A DNA stretch of 64,000 bases from JADCRZ01 sp037718865 (GTDB taxonomy: Bacteria > Bacteroidota > Bacteroidia > Chitinophagales > Chitinophagaceae): the NCBI GenBank assembly GCA_037718865.1, contig JBBJMP010000021.1, positions 49,204-113,203 on the forward strand. Reading direction: 5' to 3'. The first letter of the stretch is position 1. Each line of letters begins with the position of its first letter. The notes under the pieces were generated by a model. The model was not told the origin of the DNA. It searched no databases and saw only the letters and a list, made by a program, of their open reading frames with translations. Shown piece by piece: positions 26,430 to 36,510 of the stretch. The translations under genes were made by a program, and so were the position numbers.

Positions 26430-28289
26430 ATGAAAAAAATAATAGTAAAAAATCTATCTATAATTATTATTCTCGCAGGATTGATCCTCTCTCAATCTGC
26501 CTGCAAAAAAGACTTGCTCGATCAGGACCCTACCACTGAGTTGGCGGCAACCGATTTTCTGAAGACGGAAGCGGATGCGACTTTTGCCCTGATGGGCGCC
26601 TACTCAGCCTGCAGGCCCGTTTTTAACCGGGATTATTATTTTGACGGCCATGCAGAGTATACCAGGGTGCGGGGCACGAGCGCTACAAATAATAATTTAC
26701 AACGCGGAGACGCTTACCAGGGCGGCAACTATGACCCTTCAGGTTATGGCGATGACTTCGACAAATATTATCGTTACCTCTATGGGGCTGTTAATCGCAC
26801 CAACTATGTTATTGAGAACGTAAATAAAATGATGTCGGCGGGTAATTTTTCCGCAACCTCACTGGGAACCATCATTGCGGAAGCCCGCCTTTTACGAGGC
26901 ATGGCTTACTTTCGCCTGATCTCCATGTGGGGGCATGTTCCATACCTCGGCCATGTGGTTTTTGAAAATGCAGAGGTGGCCAGCTTGCCCCGTATTCCCA
27001 TAGAACAGGTAAAGGATTCGATCATGGCAGATTTCACCTATGCCTTTGAAAAATTGCCTGCAAAGGCTTCCCAGTTTGGACGCGCTTCCAAACCCGCCGC
27101 TCTTGCTTTCCGCGGCAAACTGCAACTTTACTGGGCGAGCTGGAAAAAGAACGGCTGGCCTGAGCTGGAAGGTTTTAAACAGGACATTGCTGTGGCAACT
27201 GCCTCTTATACGGCTGCCGGGGACGACTTTAAAAAGGTAATTAACGACTACGGCTTAACATTGTATAAAAATGGTGATCCGGGACAAATAGACGCCTTAG
27301 GCAAAGCAGATATACTTCCTAATTACTACGAGCTTTTTACCCCGAAGGCCAATGGTAACCCGGAAATGATCATGGTGTTTACGCATATGGGTGTGCCTGC
27401 AAACCCCTCCCAGGGTGAAGAACTGATGCGCGATTTTTCCGGTCGTTCTCATGAAGGTTCACAATGTTGGGTTTCACCACGATACGAACTAGCCGACAGG
27501 TACCAGTTGATAACTACCGGCGACTTCGCTCCCAAGCTTATCCAAATGAATCCTACCGATCCTGCTACCAATAACGTAGCGAGGACAACACCTAATTCAG
27601 CGGTTAACCCAAACAGTTATGCTAACCGCGATTATCGCATGAAGGCAACGATCCAGTGGGATTACGAGATGAGCATAGGTTTAACCTCTCTTAAGTCAAC
27701 CGGATTTATTCCGTTTATCTACCAGACCTGGGCGTCACAGGTAACAATAAACGGAACAAGGTACATCAGCTATAATACTGATGGATCAAATTCCGGGTAT
27801 GTGTTCCGTAAATTCGTCAGGAATTACGAAGGGCTGGGCCGCAGCGAAGGCGACTATGCCTGGCCGGCGATGCGTTTGGCAGATGTTTATTTAATGTATG
27901 CCGAGGCAACCAACGAAGTAAACGGGCCTCAGGCTGATGCCATTTCATGGGTCAATCTGGTCCGTCGTCGTGGTAACCTTCCTCCTTTACAGGCAGATAA
28001 AACTGCAGACAAACAAACCTTCTTTAGCGCTATCGAACAGGAGCGTATTGTTGAATTGGTTGCAGAAGGACACCGTGGTTTTGACCTTCGCCGCTGGAGA
28101 GCCATTGAAAGGGTTTGGGGCGCTCCGGGCAGTGCAGGGGTATGGCGTATGGATACCTGGGGAGCAAACCAGCAACGCTATTACCAGAATACCAATGAGA
28201 GAACATATCAACAAAACTATATCTTCAGAATCCCTCCTGGTGAACGTGATCGCAACCCGGCTTTGTCTCAAAATACTCCGTGGCTTTAA
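26430..28289 (+). CDS. SusD/RagB-like surface lipoprotein (locus A)
   Basis: 619 residues. The signal peptide ends at a lipobox (GLILSQSAC, C25), followed by KKDLLDQDPTTELAATDF, the conserved SusD N-terminus. TPR-like helices include AEARLLRGMAYFRLISMWGHVPYL, and the C-terminal SusD motif is VWLMYAEATNEV-like (LADVYLMYAEATNEV) with RGNLPPL and VAEGHRGFDLRRWRAI. SusD caps the SusC barrel and binds the ligand. At 619 residues it is on the large side. It follows the SusC gene by 12 bp and is followed by two further lipoprotein genes. Confidence 0.95.
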   Translation: MKKIIVKNLSIIIILAGLILSQSACKKDLLDQDPTTELAATDFLKTEADATFALMGAYSACRPVFNRDYYFDGHAEYTRVRGTSATNNNLQRGDAYQGGNYDPSGYGDDFDKYYRYLYGAVNRTNYVIENVNKMMSAGNFSATSLGTIIAEARLLRGMAYFRLISMWGHVPYLGHVVFENAEVASLPRIPIEQVKDSIMADFTYAFEKLPAKASQFGRASKPAALAFRGKLQLYWASWKKNGWPELEGFKQDIAVATASYTAAGDDFKKVINDYGLTLYKNGDPGQIDALGKADILPNYYELFTPKANGNPEMIMVFTHMGVPANPSQGEELMRDFSGRSHEGSQCWVSPRYELADRYQLITTGDFAPKLIQMNPTDPATNNVARTTPNSAVNPNSYANRDYRMKATIQWDYEMSIGLTSLKSTGFIPFIYQTWASQVTINGTRYISYNTDGSNSGYVFRKFVRNYEGLGRSEGDYAWPAMRLADVYLMYAEATNEVNGPQADAISWVNLVRRRGNLPPLQADKTADKQTFFSAIEQERIVELVAEGHRGFDLRRWRAIERVWGAPGSAGVWRMDTWGANQQRYYQNTNERTYQQNYIFRIPPGERDRNPALSQNTPWL

Positions 28290-28331
28290 TCCGGAACCAG
28301 AATTTTTAAAATCATTAAACCTAATTTAAAA

Positions 28332-28736
28332 ATGGCAAGGTATTTTAAAATAGCAATTTCAATCCTGCTTTTTACGGCCGGATTGACAGGTTGTAAAAAG
28401 GATGCGCCGGTAGACGATGACGGATTGCTGATCACCTCCAGACAGGAATGTTTTGTGAGTAATCTAGAGCTATTGGGATCCGATTTTGTAACGGTAAGGT
28501 CTAAGGCCGCAGTAATTGATACAACAGCTCAAACGGTCAATGTCGAAGTACTTTTTGGTACAGACCTCAAGAATATTTATCCTCAATTTTCACTGGCAAC
28601 AGATTGTAAACTCGATCCCAAGATCATCGGAAAAGTTGACTTCTCCGATTTGGCCAAACCTAAAATCTATACGGTAGTTTCCGGAAACCGCAAGATCAGA
28701 AAACCATATACCATCTTTATCACAGTTCAACGTTAG
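28332..28736 (+). CDS. Small surface lipoprotein, DUF5018-like
   Basis: 134 residues with a lipoprotein signal (LLFTAGLTGC, C18) and a single Ig-like beta domain: ECFVSNLELLGSDFVTV, VNVEVLFGTDLKNIYPQFSLATDCKL, and YTVVSGNRKIRKPYTIFITVQ. The last part (y.V.S.n.k..k.Y.i.v) is the pattern of DUF5018 domains found downstream of SusCD pairs. Such proteins are thought to help hold ligand at the cell surface. It lies 43 bp after the SusD gene and 26 bp before the next lipoprotein gene, so it belongs to the same operon. Confidence 0.7.
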   Translation: MARYFKIAISILLFTAGLTGCKKDAPVDDDGLLITSRQECFVSNLELLGSDFVTVRSKAAVIDTTAQTVNVEVLFGTDLKNIYPQFSLATDCKLDPKIIGKVDFSDLAKPKIYTVVSGNRKIRKPYTIFITVQR

Positions 28737-28761
28737 TAAATCTTACCTAAAACTATTTGTG

Positions 28762-29751
28762 ATGCAGCTTAAACAATCTAAATATATCTCTTTGCTGGCA
28801 GGCTTGCTTCTATTTACGATTGCTTGTAAAAAGGAAGATTACGCTATACCCGGTGCCAACTCAGCGCTTTCTAATGATTGCATAAAGCGGACTTTAGGGC
28901 CGAACATCATAGGCCAGAATATCGAGTTTGCTTATGCTATGGCCATTCCCCCTGAAAAAGGCAAACTAGTTTCTGCACAGGTAGAAGCTTCTATTGCCGG
29001 GGCCCGGGGAACTTTTCTTGAACATAATTCCTATTTTACAAAACCGAACGGACAAGATACCGGAGTCGTTGTCGGCCAGCCATCCACTACTGATGGAACA
29101 AAAACAACGGTTACCTTTAACAGGGATACTTCGGCCGCAACGCTCCGTTATTATTATTTTATTCCTGAAGAGGCTCGGGGGAAACCAGTCAGTTTTACCT
29201 TCACTGCCAAGAGTAGCGACGGTGCAACCGTAACATATAAAATGGGCCCATACATGGTTTCCAAAATGGATATGGTGCGAAATTTAACGGTAAAAAATAA
29301 CGATACCTCTTATATTTCCATTGCAGATATGATGATCTATACCAGGGCGAATGTTGCTGCAAATGCCGCCAGGATCGACCTTATTTACCTTTACCGGTCT
29401 ACGCCGGCTACCTTCCTCCATGCGCTGGTATCACCTGCAGCCGATGCTCAATATCTTCCCAATGTCACATTGCCAGCCGGCGTTAACAGAAGCACCAAGA
29501 TAAGGAAGGTGTTTAATCTCCAGGATTATAACCTGGCCCGATTGCAATTTGGAATTTATGTCGATGATTTGGACTTTCAGAAACTTAACCTTGCTGATGC
29601 TCCCAATTTCGCTATCAATATGAAAGGTGAGGCAGGTGCCTGGATAGAAACGGCCGATGGCCGGTATAGAGCTTATATATATATTAATTCAGCAAACGAA
29701 AACGGAAGCGCCGTCATTAGTATGAAGCGCTATGATATGCAGACCAAATAA
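28762..29751 (+). CDS. Surface lipoprotein of locus A, DUF4466-like
   Basis: 329 residues from the ATG at 28762; a GTG directly before it is less likely. The signal ends at ISLLAGLLLFTIAC with the lipid-attachment Cys. Features are DCIKRTLGPNIIGQNIEFAYAMAIPP, EASIAGARGTFLEHNSYFT and AATLRYYYFIPEEARGKPVSFTFTAKSSDG, after which two beta domains follow. As I recall, this pattern fits DUF4466, a Bacteroidota family found in Sus-type loci, but I cannot check it. No catalytic motif is seen. Position as the last gene of the run suggests a surface glycan-binding protein. Confidence 0.7.
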   Translation: MQLKQSKYISLLAGLLLFTIACKKEDYAIPGANSALSNDCIKRTLGPNIIGQNIEFAYAMAIPPEKGKLVSAQVEASIAGARGTFLEHNSYFTKPNGQDTGVVVGQPSTTDGTKTTVTFNRDTSAATLRYYYFIPEEARGKPVSFTFTAKSSDGATVTYKMGPYMVSKMDMVRNLTVKNNDTSYISIADMMIYTRANVAANAARIDLIYLYRSTPATFLHALVSPAADAQYLPNVTLPAGVNRSTKIRKVFNLQDYNLARLQFGIYVDDLDFQKLNLADAPNFAINMKGEAGAWIETADGRYRAYIYINSANENGSAVISMKRYDMQTK

Positions 29752-29896
29752 TCTTCCTTATCAGATATGGCTTTAATTTTGCATAGTTTACAAGTTTGAA
29801 AAAACCTACTTGTCAGGAACCAAAAGCAACCCATAATTTTGTATTTTGGCTCCCTGGTCAGGAAGTGATTCTGACATCATATAAAAATCAAGTCAA

Positions 29897-30763
29897 ATGA
29901 GAAGTTCATTATTCGCTATTGCACTTATTTCCATATTTCTATTTTCCTGTGTAAGTAATAAAAAGTTCAAAGCAGAAGTAGCCAGGTATCAGCTATTGAA
30001 TATAGCTCATCTCAAAACGCAGGATGATTTGAAGGGTTGTGAAACGGATAAAGCGGCTCTTGCTTCAATGAATGGAAAGCTCGATATTGAGATTGCTGCC
30101 TTAAATAAACAAATCAGTTATCTCAAGGAAAACAATACCCAGGCTTTAAAACAATTGGAAAACATGTCGGTTATTTCATCACAGCAGGCTGAAAGCATTA
30201 AAAAATCATTGGATAACATCGGCGCTAAAGATTTATATATACAAGACCTTCAGACAACTATGGCAAAAAAGGATTCATTAAACATGGTATTAGTGCTGAA
30301 TTTAAAAGGAGCTATTGGGAATTTGGAAGATGAGGATATAAATATCAAGGTTGACAAAGGGGTGGTCTATATAGATATTTCTGATAAACTATTGTTCAAA
30401 ACGGGTAGTTACGAGGTGACCGATAAAGCCAAGGGAGTTTTATTAAAGGTCAGCCAGGTTTTAAAAAATCAGCCCGATATTGAATTTATGGTTGAAGGGC
30501 ATACTGATAACATTCCATTCAAAAAAGGGGTTTTAATTGATAACTGGGATCTGAGCGTGAAGCGTGCCACATCTATTGCCAGGATGCTTCAAACTGAATA
30601 CGGCTTACCACCCACCCGAATTTCTGCTGCCGGTCGTTCAGAATATAAACCGGTCGCCGATAACGCTACTGATGAAGGACGGGCAGCCAACCGCAGGACA
30701 AGAATAATAGTTTTACCTCAATTAGATCAGTTCTTTCAGTTGTTAGAGCGTAAAGCTACTTAG
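29897..30763 (+). CDS. OmpA-family lipoprotein with coiled coil
   Basis: 288 residues: lipoprotein signal (FLFSCVSN, Cys about 18), a coiled-coil region (about 25-115, rich in Leu/Lys/Glu/Gln) and a C-terminal OmpA-type peptidoglycan-binding domain (about 150-282). The domain shows VYIDISDKLLFKTGSYEVTDKAKGVL, then EFMVEGHTDN, DLSVKRATSIARML, AAGRSEYKPVADN and NRRTRIIVLP. It would anchor the outer membrane to the cell wall. It follows locus A after 145 bp and has its own transcription context. A motility or secretion role (MotB-like) is unlikely, because there is no transmembrane segment other than the signal. Confidence 0.9.
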   Translation: MRSSLFAIALISIFLFSCVSNKKFKAEVARYQLLNIAHLKTQDDLKGCETDKAALASMNGKLDIEIAALNKQISYLKENNTQALKQLENMSVISSQQAESIKKSLDNIGAKDLYIQDLQTTMAKKDSLNMVLVLNLKGAIGNLEDEDINIKVDKGVVYIDISDKLLFKTGSYEVTDKAKGVLLKVSQVLKNQPDIEFMVEGHTDNIPFKKGVLIDNWDLSVKRATSIARMLQTEYGLPPTRISAAGRSEYKPVADNATDEGRAANRRTRIIVLPQLDQFFQLLERKAT

Positions 30764-30827
30764 CTTCACTCAACATGACCAGAGGCTCTGGCTTTTCCCG
30801 CTTGATTGAATTACAAATAATACATGT

Positions 30828-31235
30828 ATGGATACAGAAAAAGGAACCAAAGAAAATCCCTGGGAGCTAAACACACCTCCCGGGACGTCGGCGTTCACCA
30901 TGTATAAAGATGAAGGCCGTAATCCTTCAATCCTGGTATGTGCCGTTGGTAAGACCGTGCTCCATTATGATCTCAGGTGTCTGAAAGACCTTCACGTCAT
31001 GCTTAAAGAGCACGGCGATTGGATGGAGCTTGGTAGTGCTGATGAGCAAAAGCCGGCTAAAGAAGGAACGGTGGAAGCCTGGGGGCGTTCACCCGTAAAT
31101 CCTGTTGGCGGCTGGTATGGATTAAAAAAGGGTTTCCGGGGTCGCTTTGGTATGTATATTCCACCCTTAATGGAAGAGTTAGGACTGGCAACAGTCGAGC
31201 ACAATCCGAAGAACAACCGGATGAGAGCCATCTGA
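30828..31235 (+). CDS. Small conserved cytoplasmic protein of unknown function
   Basis: 135 residues, no signal peptide. The start (TKENPWELNTPPGTSAFTMYKDE) and the line LVCAVGKTVLHYDLRCLKDLHVMLKEHGDWMELG are conserved-looking. I associate this pattern with a small domain-of-unknown-function family (possibly DUF6855), but this is unverified. A glycine-rich segment NPVGGWYGLKKGFRGRFGMYIPPLMEELGLA ends the fold, quoted in parts. No metal or catalytic motif is recognisable. The gene is alone, 64 bp after the OmpA gene. Coding potential looks good over its whole length. Confidence 0.7.
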   Translation: MDTEKGTKENPWELNTPPGTSAFTMYKDEGRNPSILVCAVGKTVLHYDLRCLKDLHVMLKEHGDWMELGSADEQKPAKEGTVEAWGRSPVNPVGGWYGLKKGFRGRFGMYIPPLMEELGLATVEHNPKNNRMRAI

Positions 31236-31652
31236 GTGGGGCTTCCATGGAGCCTAATGATACTCAACCGTCTGCTATTAACACGACACTCCTAACGGAC
31301 TTGCGCAGCTAAAGGCAAATGAGCCGTCCTTTACATTAAGCCGTAATCTTCTCACATTTATATCATAGAAATCCTCCCTATCTTTCTTAGCAAAAAAAAT
31401 AATTTTTTCTTTTGTAAGGGTAAAGCCTTCTTTAGACGTATAATGAATAGCGGATAGATAATAGTAATTATTTTGATAATTTAAGGTTTCCTATTTATTG
31501 ATTGCGTTGAATATAAAAGTAGACGTATTTGTTCAAAATAGTAGGTTCATAATAGGTATGATAATACATCATATTTAGCATGAATATTTCAACATTAATA
31601 GGCTTGAGTATTAGTCTAACCCAATTTACCAGATAGTTAAAATTGTTGCTGT
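31236..31652. other. AT-rich upstream region of Sus locus B
   Basis: 417 bp without a gene. It is rich in A/T (many TATTT, AATAA words) and leads into the AT-rich SusC gene. The promoter of the long locus B run must lie here, but I could not match a clear TAnnTTTG box. Confidence 0.5.
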
Positions 31653-34600
31653 ATGAGAATCAATCGGCTTAATTTTCGGGCAAATTTTCTTGCCCTGACG
31701 ATCCTTCTTTTTATCTTGAGTGCATCAAACTTACTTGCGCAGTCCAGTACAACTACAGTAAACGGGGTGGTTCAAAATAGCAATAATGAACCGGTTCCAG
31801 GGGTTTCAGTTATTATACAAAATGTAAAAACAAATTTTACATCTGGTACAAGTACGGATAGTTCAGGAGGTTTTATCTTTTCAAGAATACCTTCCGGAGG
31901 CCCTTATTCCTTTACATTTTCAACAGTAGGTTATGTGTCTCAAACTTTATCAGGCTATAATATAAAAGAAGATAAAAGCCTTTCTTTAGAAGTAACAATG
32001 AAGTCAACCATGGCTTCGCTTGACCAGGTGGTAGTTGTAGGATATGGAACTGTAAAGAGAAAGGATCTTACGGGCTCGGTTGTATCCGTAAACAGTAAAG
32101 ACCTGGACGATTTAGCAGTCACCCGTATTGACCAGGCTTTATCCGGGAAAATAGCAGGGGTTCAGGTCCAATCCGTTTCCGGGCAACCTGGCGTAGCACC
32201 GAAAATCAGGATAAGAGGAGTTGGAAGCATTTCAGCGGGAGGATCTCCTTTGTACGTAATAGACGGATTTCCTACTGATGATATACAAATGCTAAACCCA
32301 AATGATATTGAAACAATTGATGTTTTGAAAGATGCTTCAGCAACAGCTATATATGGTTCGCGTGGAGCAAATGGGGTCCTTATCGTCAATACCAAAAGAG
32401 GTAAGTCGGGTAAAAGTATAATTAGTTTGGACACCTATATTGGTTGGCAAAAAGTATTGAAAACGCCCAAGTTTCTAACTGTCCAGGAACAAGCATCGTA
32501 CTACTATTACGGGGTTAGAAATCAAAATATTGACGCTGGGAAGGATGTTTCAGGAGACCCGTTAAAATGGTTTAATCAAGTACCTAAAACAATTATGGAC
32601 GTTATTGAAGGACGAAACACTACCAACTCCGATGCCTATGATGCTATTTTCCAGGTAGCTCCCCAACAGAGTTACAATTTATCAGCCAGAGGAGGAAATG
32701 ACGCTGTAAGATATGCTGTCAATGGCGAATATTTGGACCAGGATGGTATAATATCCCCCAGCAATTTCAAGAGATACTCTTTTCGGGCGAATTTGGATGC
32801 CCAATTATCAAAAAGGCTTTCGATAAAGGTAAATGTAAATACTGCTTATACCACTAACAATGACCTAATATCTTCAGGTGGAAGCGGTGGCGGTGAGGGA
32901 ATCATTGGCGCTGCAAGCACCTGGTTACACTGGTATCCATTACATAACGCAGATGGAAGTTATTTTAATGGTTTTGGCCAGGATGCAACAAATAATGTGT
33001 GGAATCCGGTAGCGATAGGAAATGAAATAAAAAGAAGAGGAGAACAAATAAGAAGTTTAGGGAATTTAAATACTGCATATAAATTTTCAGAAGACCTTAG
33101 TCTGAATGTTATGTTAGGAGCCAACTCATCTAACTATCGTTATTTTAGTTTTATACCTCAACTTGACATTTTTGCTAATGTTGCAGACGGGTCTGACGAA
33201 AGATCCAGTTATTTAAACTGGATAACAGAGACAACATTGAATTACAATAAAAGCTTCAATAAGCACAGCTTCTCAGGTTTAATAGGATATACTACCCAGA
33301 AACAAACAAGTAGTTCGAATTTTGTCAGGAGTAGAAGTTACCCTAATAATCTTGTGTACACCTTAAATGCGGCGAGTAATATAATATTCCAGGGAAATTC
33401 AAATGAGAGCGAATGGGCATTGATTTCGTATCTGTCCAGGGTTAACTATAACTATAATTCTAAATATTATATAACTGCTTCTATGCGGGCAGATGGTTCA
33501 TCACGTTTCGGCAGGGATAAGAGATACGGCTATTTCCCATCTGCAGCTATTGCATGGCGAATTTCAAATGAGGATTTCCTTAAAAATCTTGCTTTAATTA
33601 ATGATATGAAAATAAGAGCCAGTTATGGTGAAACTGGCAATAACAATATTGGCAATTATGCTCAATATGCTACTATAGGTTATGAATCTTACCCTTTTGG
33701 AGGAACGGCGTATGGAGGGTCAGCTCCAATGCAATTTGCTAATGATATGCTGACATGGGAGAAGCAGAGATCATTTAACATAGGGATTGATGCAAGCTTA
33801 TTCAAAAGCAGAATATCTTTTTCTGCCGATTATTTTAAGACAATAAATCATAATCTTCTCCTTAATGTTTTTGTTCCACTTACTACAGGATTTAATACAT
33901 CTTTAGTTAATATCGGGGAAGTTCAGAATAAAGGATGGGATTTTGAATTAGAAACAAGAAACCTCATTGGAGAGTTTACATGGGCGACTAGCTTCAATAT
34001 CTCTACTTTTAAAAACAAAGTTACCAAGTTAGGCCCGGAAGGAGCTCCCATTATAAGCAGTTATAACATAACTCAGATAGGAAAACCTATTGGTATGTTT
34101 TACGGGTATGTTGCAGATGGAGTTTTTAAAAATAAAGGCGAATTAGACGCCGGTCCGGTTTTCAACCCCGGGGCTGCTGACAGATCACGCATTGGAGATA
34201 TAAGGTTTAAGGATGTCTCGGGGCCCAGTGGAAAACCTGATGGGATAATTAATACCTTTGATAGAACGATTATAGGGTCTCCATATCCCGATTATTATTA
34301 CGGAATGACAAATACTTTTACGTTCAAAGATATCAGTTTAAGTGTCAACCTTCAAGGATCTCACGGGAATAAAGTCTATAGCAATAGTGATAATTATTTA
34401 TATACAAGGGCGCGGTATAAGCAATTATCAAAAGTGAAAAATTACTGGAAATCGGAAACAGAGCCGGGTGATGGTGAAAGTCCAAGGCCAAATAACAATC
34501 CGACTGGAGGACTTCGCGAAAAATCAACCAGATTTCTTGATGATGGGGCATTCTTCAGGATCAATAATATTAACCTCAGTTATGCATTTAGTGATCAAAT

Positions 34601-34787
34601 TGCAAGGAAACTCTCCGTCAGCTCTCTTAGAGTGTATATAACTGCTACTAATCCCTTATTAATTACAAAGTTTAATTTTTTTAATCCTGAAGTTAGTAGT
34701 GGTACTAATCCATTAACTCCGGGAGTAGATGATTACAACTACCCTTTGGCAAAAAGTGTAATTGTGGGACTAAATGTATCATTTTAG
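31653..34787 (+). CDS. SusC-like TonB-dependent receptor, first of locus B
   Basis: 1044 residues. Signal peptide about 1-30 (ending NLLAQS), regulatory domain TVNGVVQNSNNEPVPGVSVIIQN with TSGTSTDSSGGFIFSRIP and QTLSGYNIK, TonB-box region QVVVVGYGTVKRKDLTGSV, plug motif VLKDASATAIYGSRGANGVLIVNT, and a barrel ending VIVGLNVSF. The regulatory domain closely resembles that of the second SusC in the locus, at 42902, down to the TSGTSTDSSG and QTLSGYNIK words, so the two are paralogues. The DNA is visibly AT-richer than the other two SusC genes, which may mean later acquisition or replacement. The SusD partner follows 32 bp downstream. Confidence 0.94.
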   Translation: MRINRLNFRANFLALTILLFILSASNLLAQSSTTTVNGVVQNSNNEPVPGVSVIIQNVKTNFTSGTSTDSSGGFIFSRIPSGGPYSFTFSTVGYVSQTLSGYNIKEDKSLSLEVTMKSTMASLDQVVVVGYGTVKRKDLTGSVVSVNSKDLDDLAVTRIDQALSGKIAGVQVQSVSGQPGVAPKIRIRGVGSISAGGSPLYVIDGFPTDDIQMLNPNDIETIDVLKDASATAIYGSRGANGVLIVNTKRGKSGKSIISLDTYIGWQKVLKTPKFLTVQEQASYYYYGVRNQNIDAGKDVSGDPLKWFNQVPKTIMDVIEGRNTTNSDAYDAIFQVAPQQSYNLSARGGNDAVRYAVNGEYLDQDGIISPSNFKRYSFRANLDAQLSKRLSIKVNVNTAYTTNNDLISSGGSGGGEGIIGAASTWLHWYPLHNADGSYFNGFGQDATNNVWNPVAIGNEIKRRGEQIRSLGNLNTAYKFSEDLSLNVMLGANSSNYRYFSFIPQLDIFANVADGSDERSSYLNWITETTLNYNKSFNKHSFSGLIGYTTQKQTSSSNFVRSRSYPNNLVYTLNAASNIIFQGNSNESEWALISYLSRVNYNYNSKYYITASMRADGSSRFGRDKRYGYFPSAAIAWRISNEDFLKNLALINDMKIRASYGETGNNNIGNYAQYATIGYESYPFGGTAYGGSAPMQFANDMLTWEKQRSFNIGIDASLFKSRISFSADYFKTINHNLLLNVFVPLTTGFNTSLVNIGEVQNKGWDFELETRNLIGEFTWATSFNISTFKNKVTKLGPEGAPIISSYNITQIGKPIGMFYGYVADGVFKNKGELDAGPVFNPGAADRSRIGDIRFKDVSGPSGKPDGIINTFDRTIIGSPYPDYYYGMTNTFTFKDISLSVNLQGSHGNKVYSNSDNYLYTRARYKQLSKVKNYWKSETEPGDGESPRPNNNPTGGLREKSTRFLDDGAFFRINNINLSYAFSDQIARKLSVSSLRVYITATNPLLITKFNFFNPEVSSGTNPLTPGVDDYNYPLAKSVIVGLNVSF

Positions 34788-34819
34788 AGTCATATCATTA
34801 TTATGAAAAATTAAAAGTC

Positions 34820-36268
34820 ATGAAAAAATTATTTATCATTAGAATGATAGCTTTTGCATCAATATTAATGCTGTCATGTAGCAAAAAATTTATTGATTTA
34901 CTCCCTATATCTTCAGTTAGTGTTGATGTGGTTTACAAAACAGATAAGGATTTTCTGGATGCTTTAACTGCCACGTATAATGGTTTACAGCAGCAATATC
35001 AAAATTTTTATATTTTTGGTGATGTCCGTGGTGATGATTCCTGGCAGGCGATATATAAAAATAACAGTTGGTCATACGCCGATGCTTTTGTAACAAGCAG
35101 TTCTGACGCATTAATGCATTCTACGTGGCAAAATTACTATCAGGCCATATTTCGTATAAATACTATTTTGGAAAAAATTAAAGATATAGATGCAGCGGTT
35201 GTGAAAAATAAAGAACGATATATCGCCGAAGCAAAATTTCTTCGTGCCTTATCGTATTTTGACCTGGTTAGGATTTTTGGGGATGTTCCAATGATAACTA
35301 CGTATTTATCCATTGAGGAAGGATATAAAAAAGGCCGGGAAAATAAAAATGATATATATTCTAAGCTTATTCTTCCGGATTTACTGGCAGCAGAAAACGG
35401 ATTACCATTAAAGTATGCAGGAAATGACGTGGGAAGGCCAACCAAAGGTGCAGCTAAAGCTCTATTAGGCAGAGTATATTTGACGTTAAAAGATTTTCAG
35501 AAGGCTGAAACCAAGTTACAAGAGGTAACTACTATGGGTTATGCCCTTTTGCCGAACTATAACGATTTATTTGATTATACGAAGAATGAACACCATAGCG
35601 AGTACATATTTGATTTTGAGTATGAACAGGGAATAGGAGAAGGAAGCAGGCTTACTAATGCTTTTGCGCCTAATAGTCAACCATTTACTAGTTTTTTTGG
35701 CATTGGTGGAAATGGAGATGAGCAAAATTCTCCTACCCAGGTATTAATTAATTTATTTGATCCAAAAGATCGCAGAAAGGATGTTACAGTTGGCGTAACG
35801 GGTGGCTTTTTTAATCGTGATTCTGTTTTCATAAAATTGGCATCAAATACGAATCAGACTTATACCAAAAAATATATTACTCCCGTAGTAGCTGCGAATG
35901 ACAGTAGAGCCAACTGGAAGGTGATACGTTATGCAGATGTTTTATTAATGTATGCTGAAGCATTAAATGAAAACGGTAAAACCAATGAAGCGCTTGGTTA
36001 TTTAAATCAGGTTCGAATTAGAGCTGGTTTGGCAGGTTATTCCAATACAACAAAGGACGATACACGTGATAAAATATATTTGGAACGGAGATTGGAACTT
36101 TCTTTCGAGGGAGTAAGATGGTTTGATTTGCTTCGAACCGGGCAAGCTTATGCGGTGATGCAAAAATATGGCATGCTACCCTACATGATTGTTTTTCCTA
36201 TCCCTTTAAGCCAAATCCAATTAATAAATAATCCCTCAATATATCCTCAAAATGAAGGATATAATTAG
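34820..36268 (+). CDS. SusD/RagB-like lipoprotein, first of locus B
   Basis: 482 residues. The lipobox is ASILMLSC followed by SKKFIDLLPISSVS, the SusD pattern. Helical repeats include AEAKFLRALSYFDLVRIFGDVPM, and YADVLLMYAEALNENG with ERRLELSFEGVRWFDLLRTG is the C-terminal signature. It pairs with the preceding SusC receptor, 32 bp upstream, as the ligand-binding lid. Base composition is AT-rich, as in its partner. After its stop, 242 bp without a gene precede the glycosidases, which could hold a secondary promoter or a processing site. Confidence 0.94.
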   Translation: MKKLFIIRMIAFASILMLSCSKKFIDLLPISSVSVDVVYKTDKDFLDALTATYNGLQQQYQNFYIFGDVRGDDSWQAIYKNNSWSYADAFVTSSSDALMHSTWQNYYQAIFRINTILEKIKDIDAAVVKNKERYIAEAKFLRALSYFDLVRIFGDVPMITTYLSIEEGYKKGRENKNDIYSKLILPDLLAAENGLPLKYAGNDVGRPTKGAAKALLGRVYLTLKDFQKAETKLQEVTTMGYALLPNYNDLFDYTKNEHHSEYIFDFEYEQGIGEGSRLTNAFAPNSQPFTSFFGIGGNGDEQNSPTQVLINLFDPKDRRKDVTVGVTGGFFNRDSVFIKLASNTNQTYTKKYITPVVAANDSRANWKVIRYADVLLMYAEALNENGKTNEALGYLNQVRIRAGLAGYSNTTKDDTRDKIYLERRLELSFEGVRWFDLLRTGQAYAVMQKYGMLPYMIVFPIPLSQIQLINNPSIYPQNEGYN

Positions 36269-36510
36269 AAACTATCTTTTTAAAAATTAATTATTCTACC
36301 GTTTTCCTGTGATGCACGAACGAAAATAGACATGTACTTGGAAGCGCCGCAAGTACGCAATTTATAAAATCAGCTTGTATCCAAATTTATATTAAACAAA
36401 AGATCTTTTGGTAATTGCGTTATCGTAATGCCATAAATCCTCATTCCCGTTTCTTAGTTCTTTTATTATAAACAAAAGGATTACCATCCTTTAGAATAAA
36501 AATGCACTAA

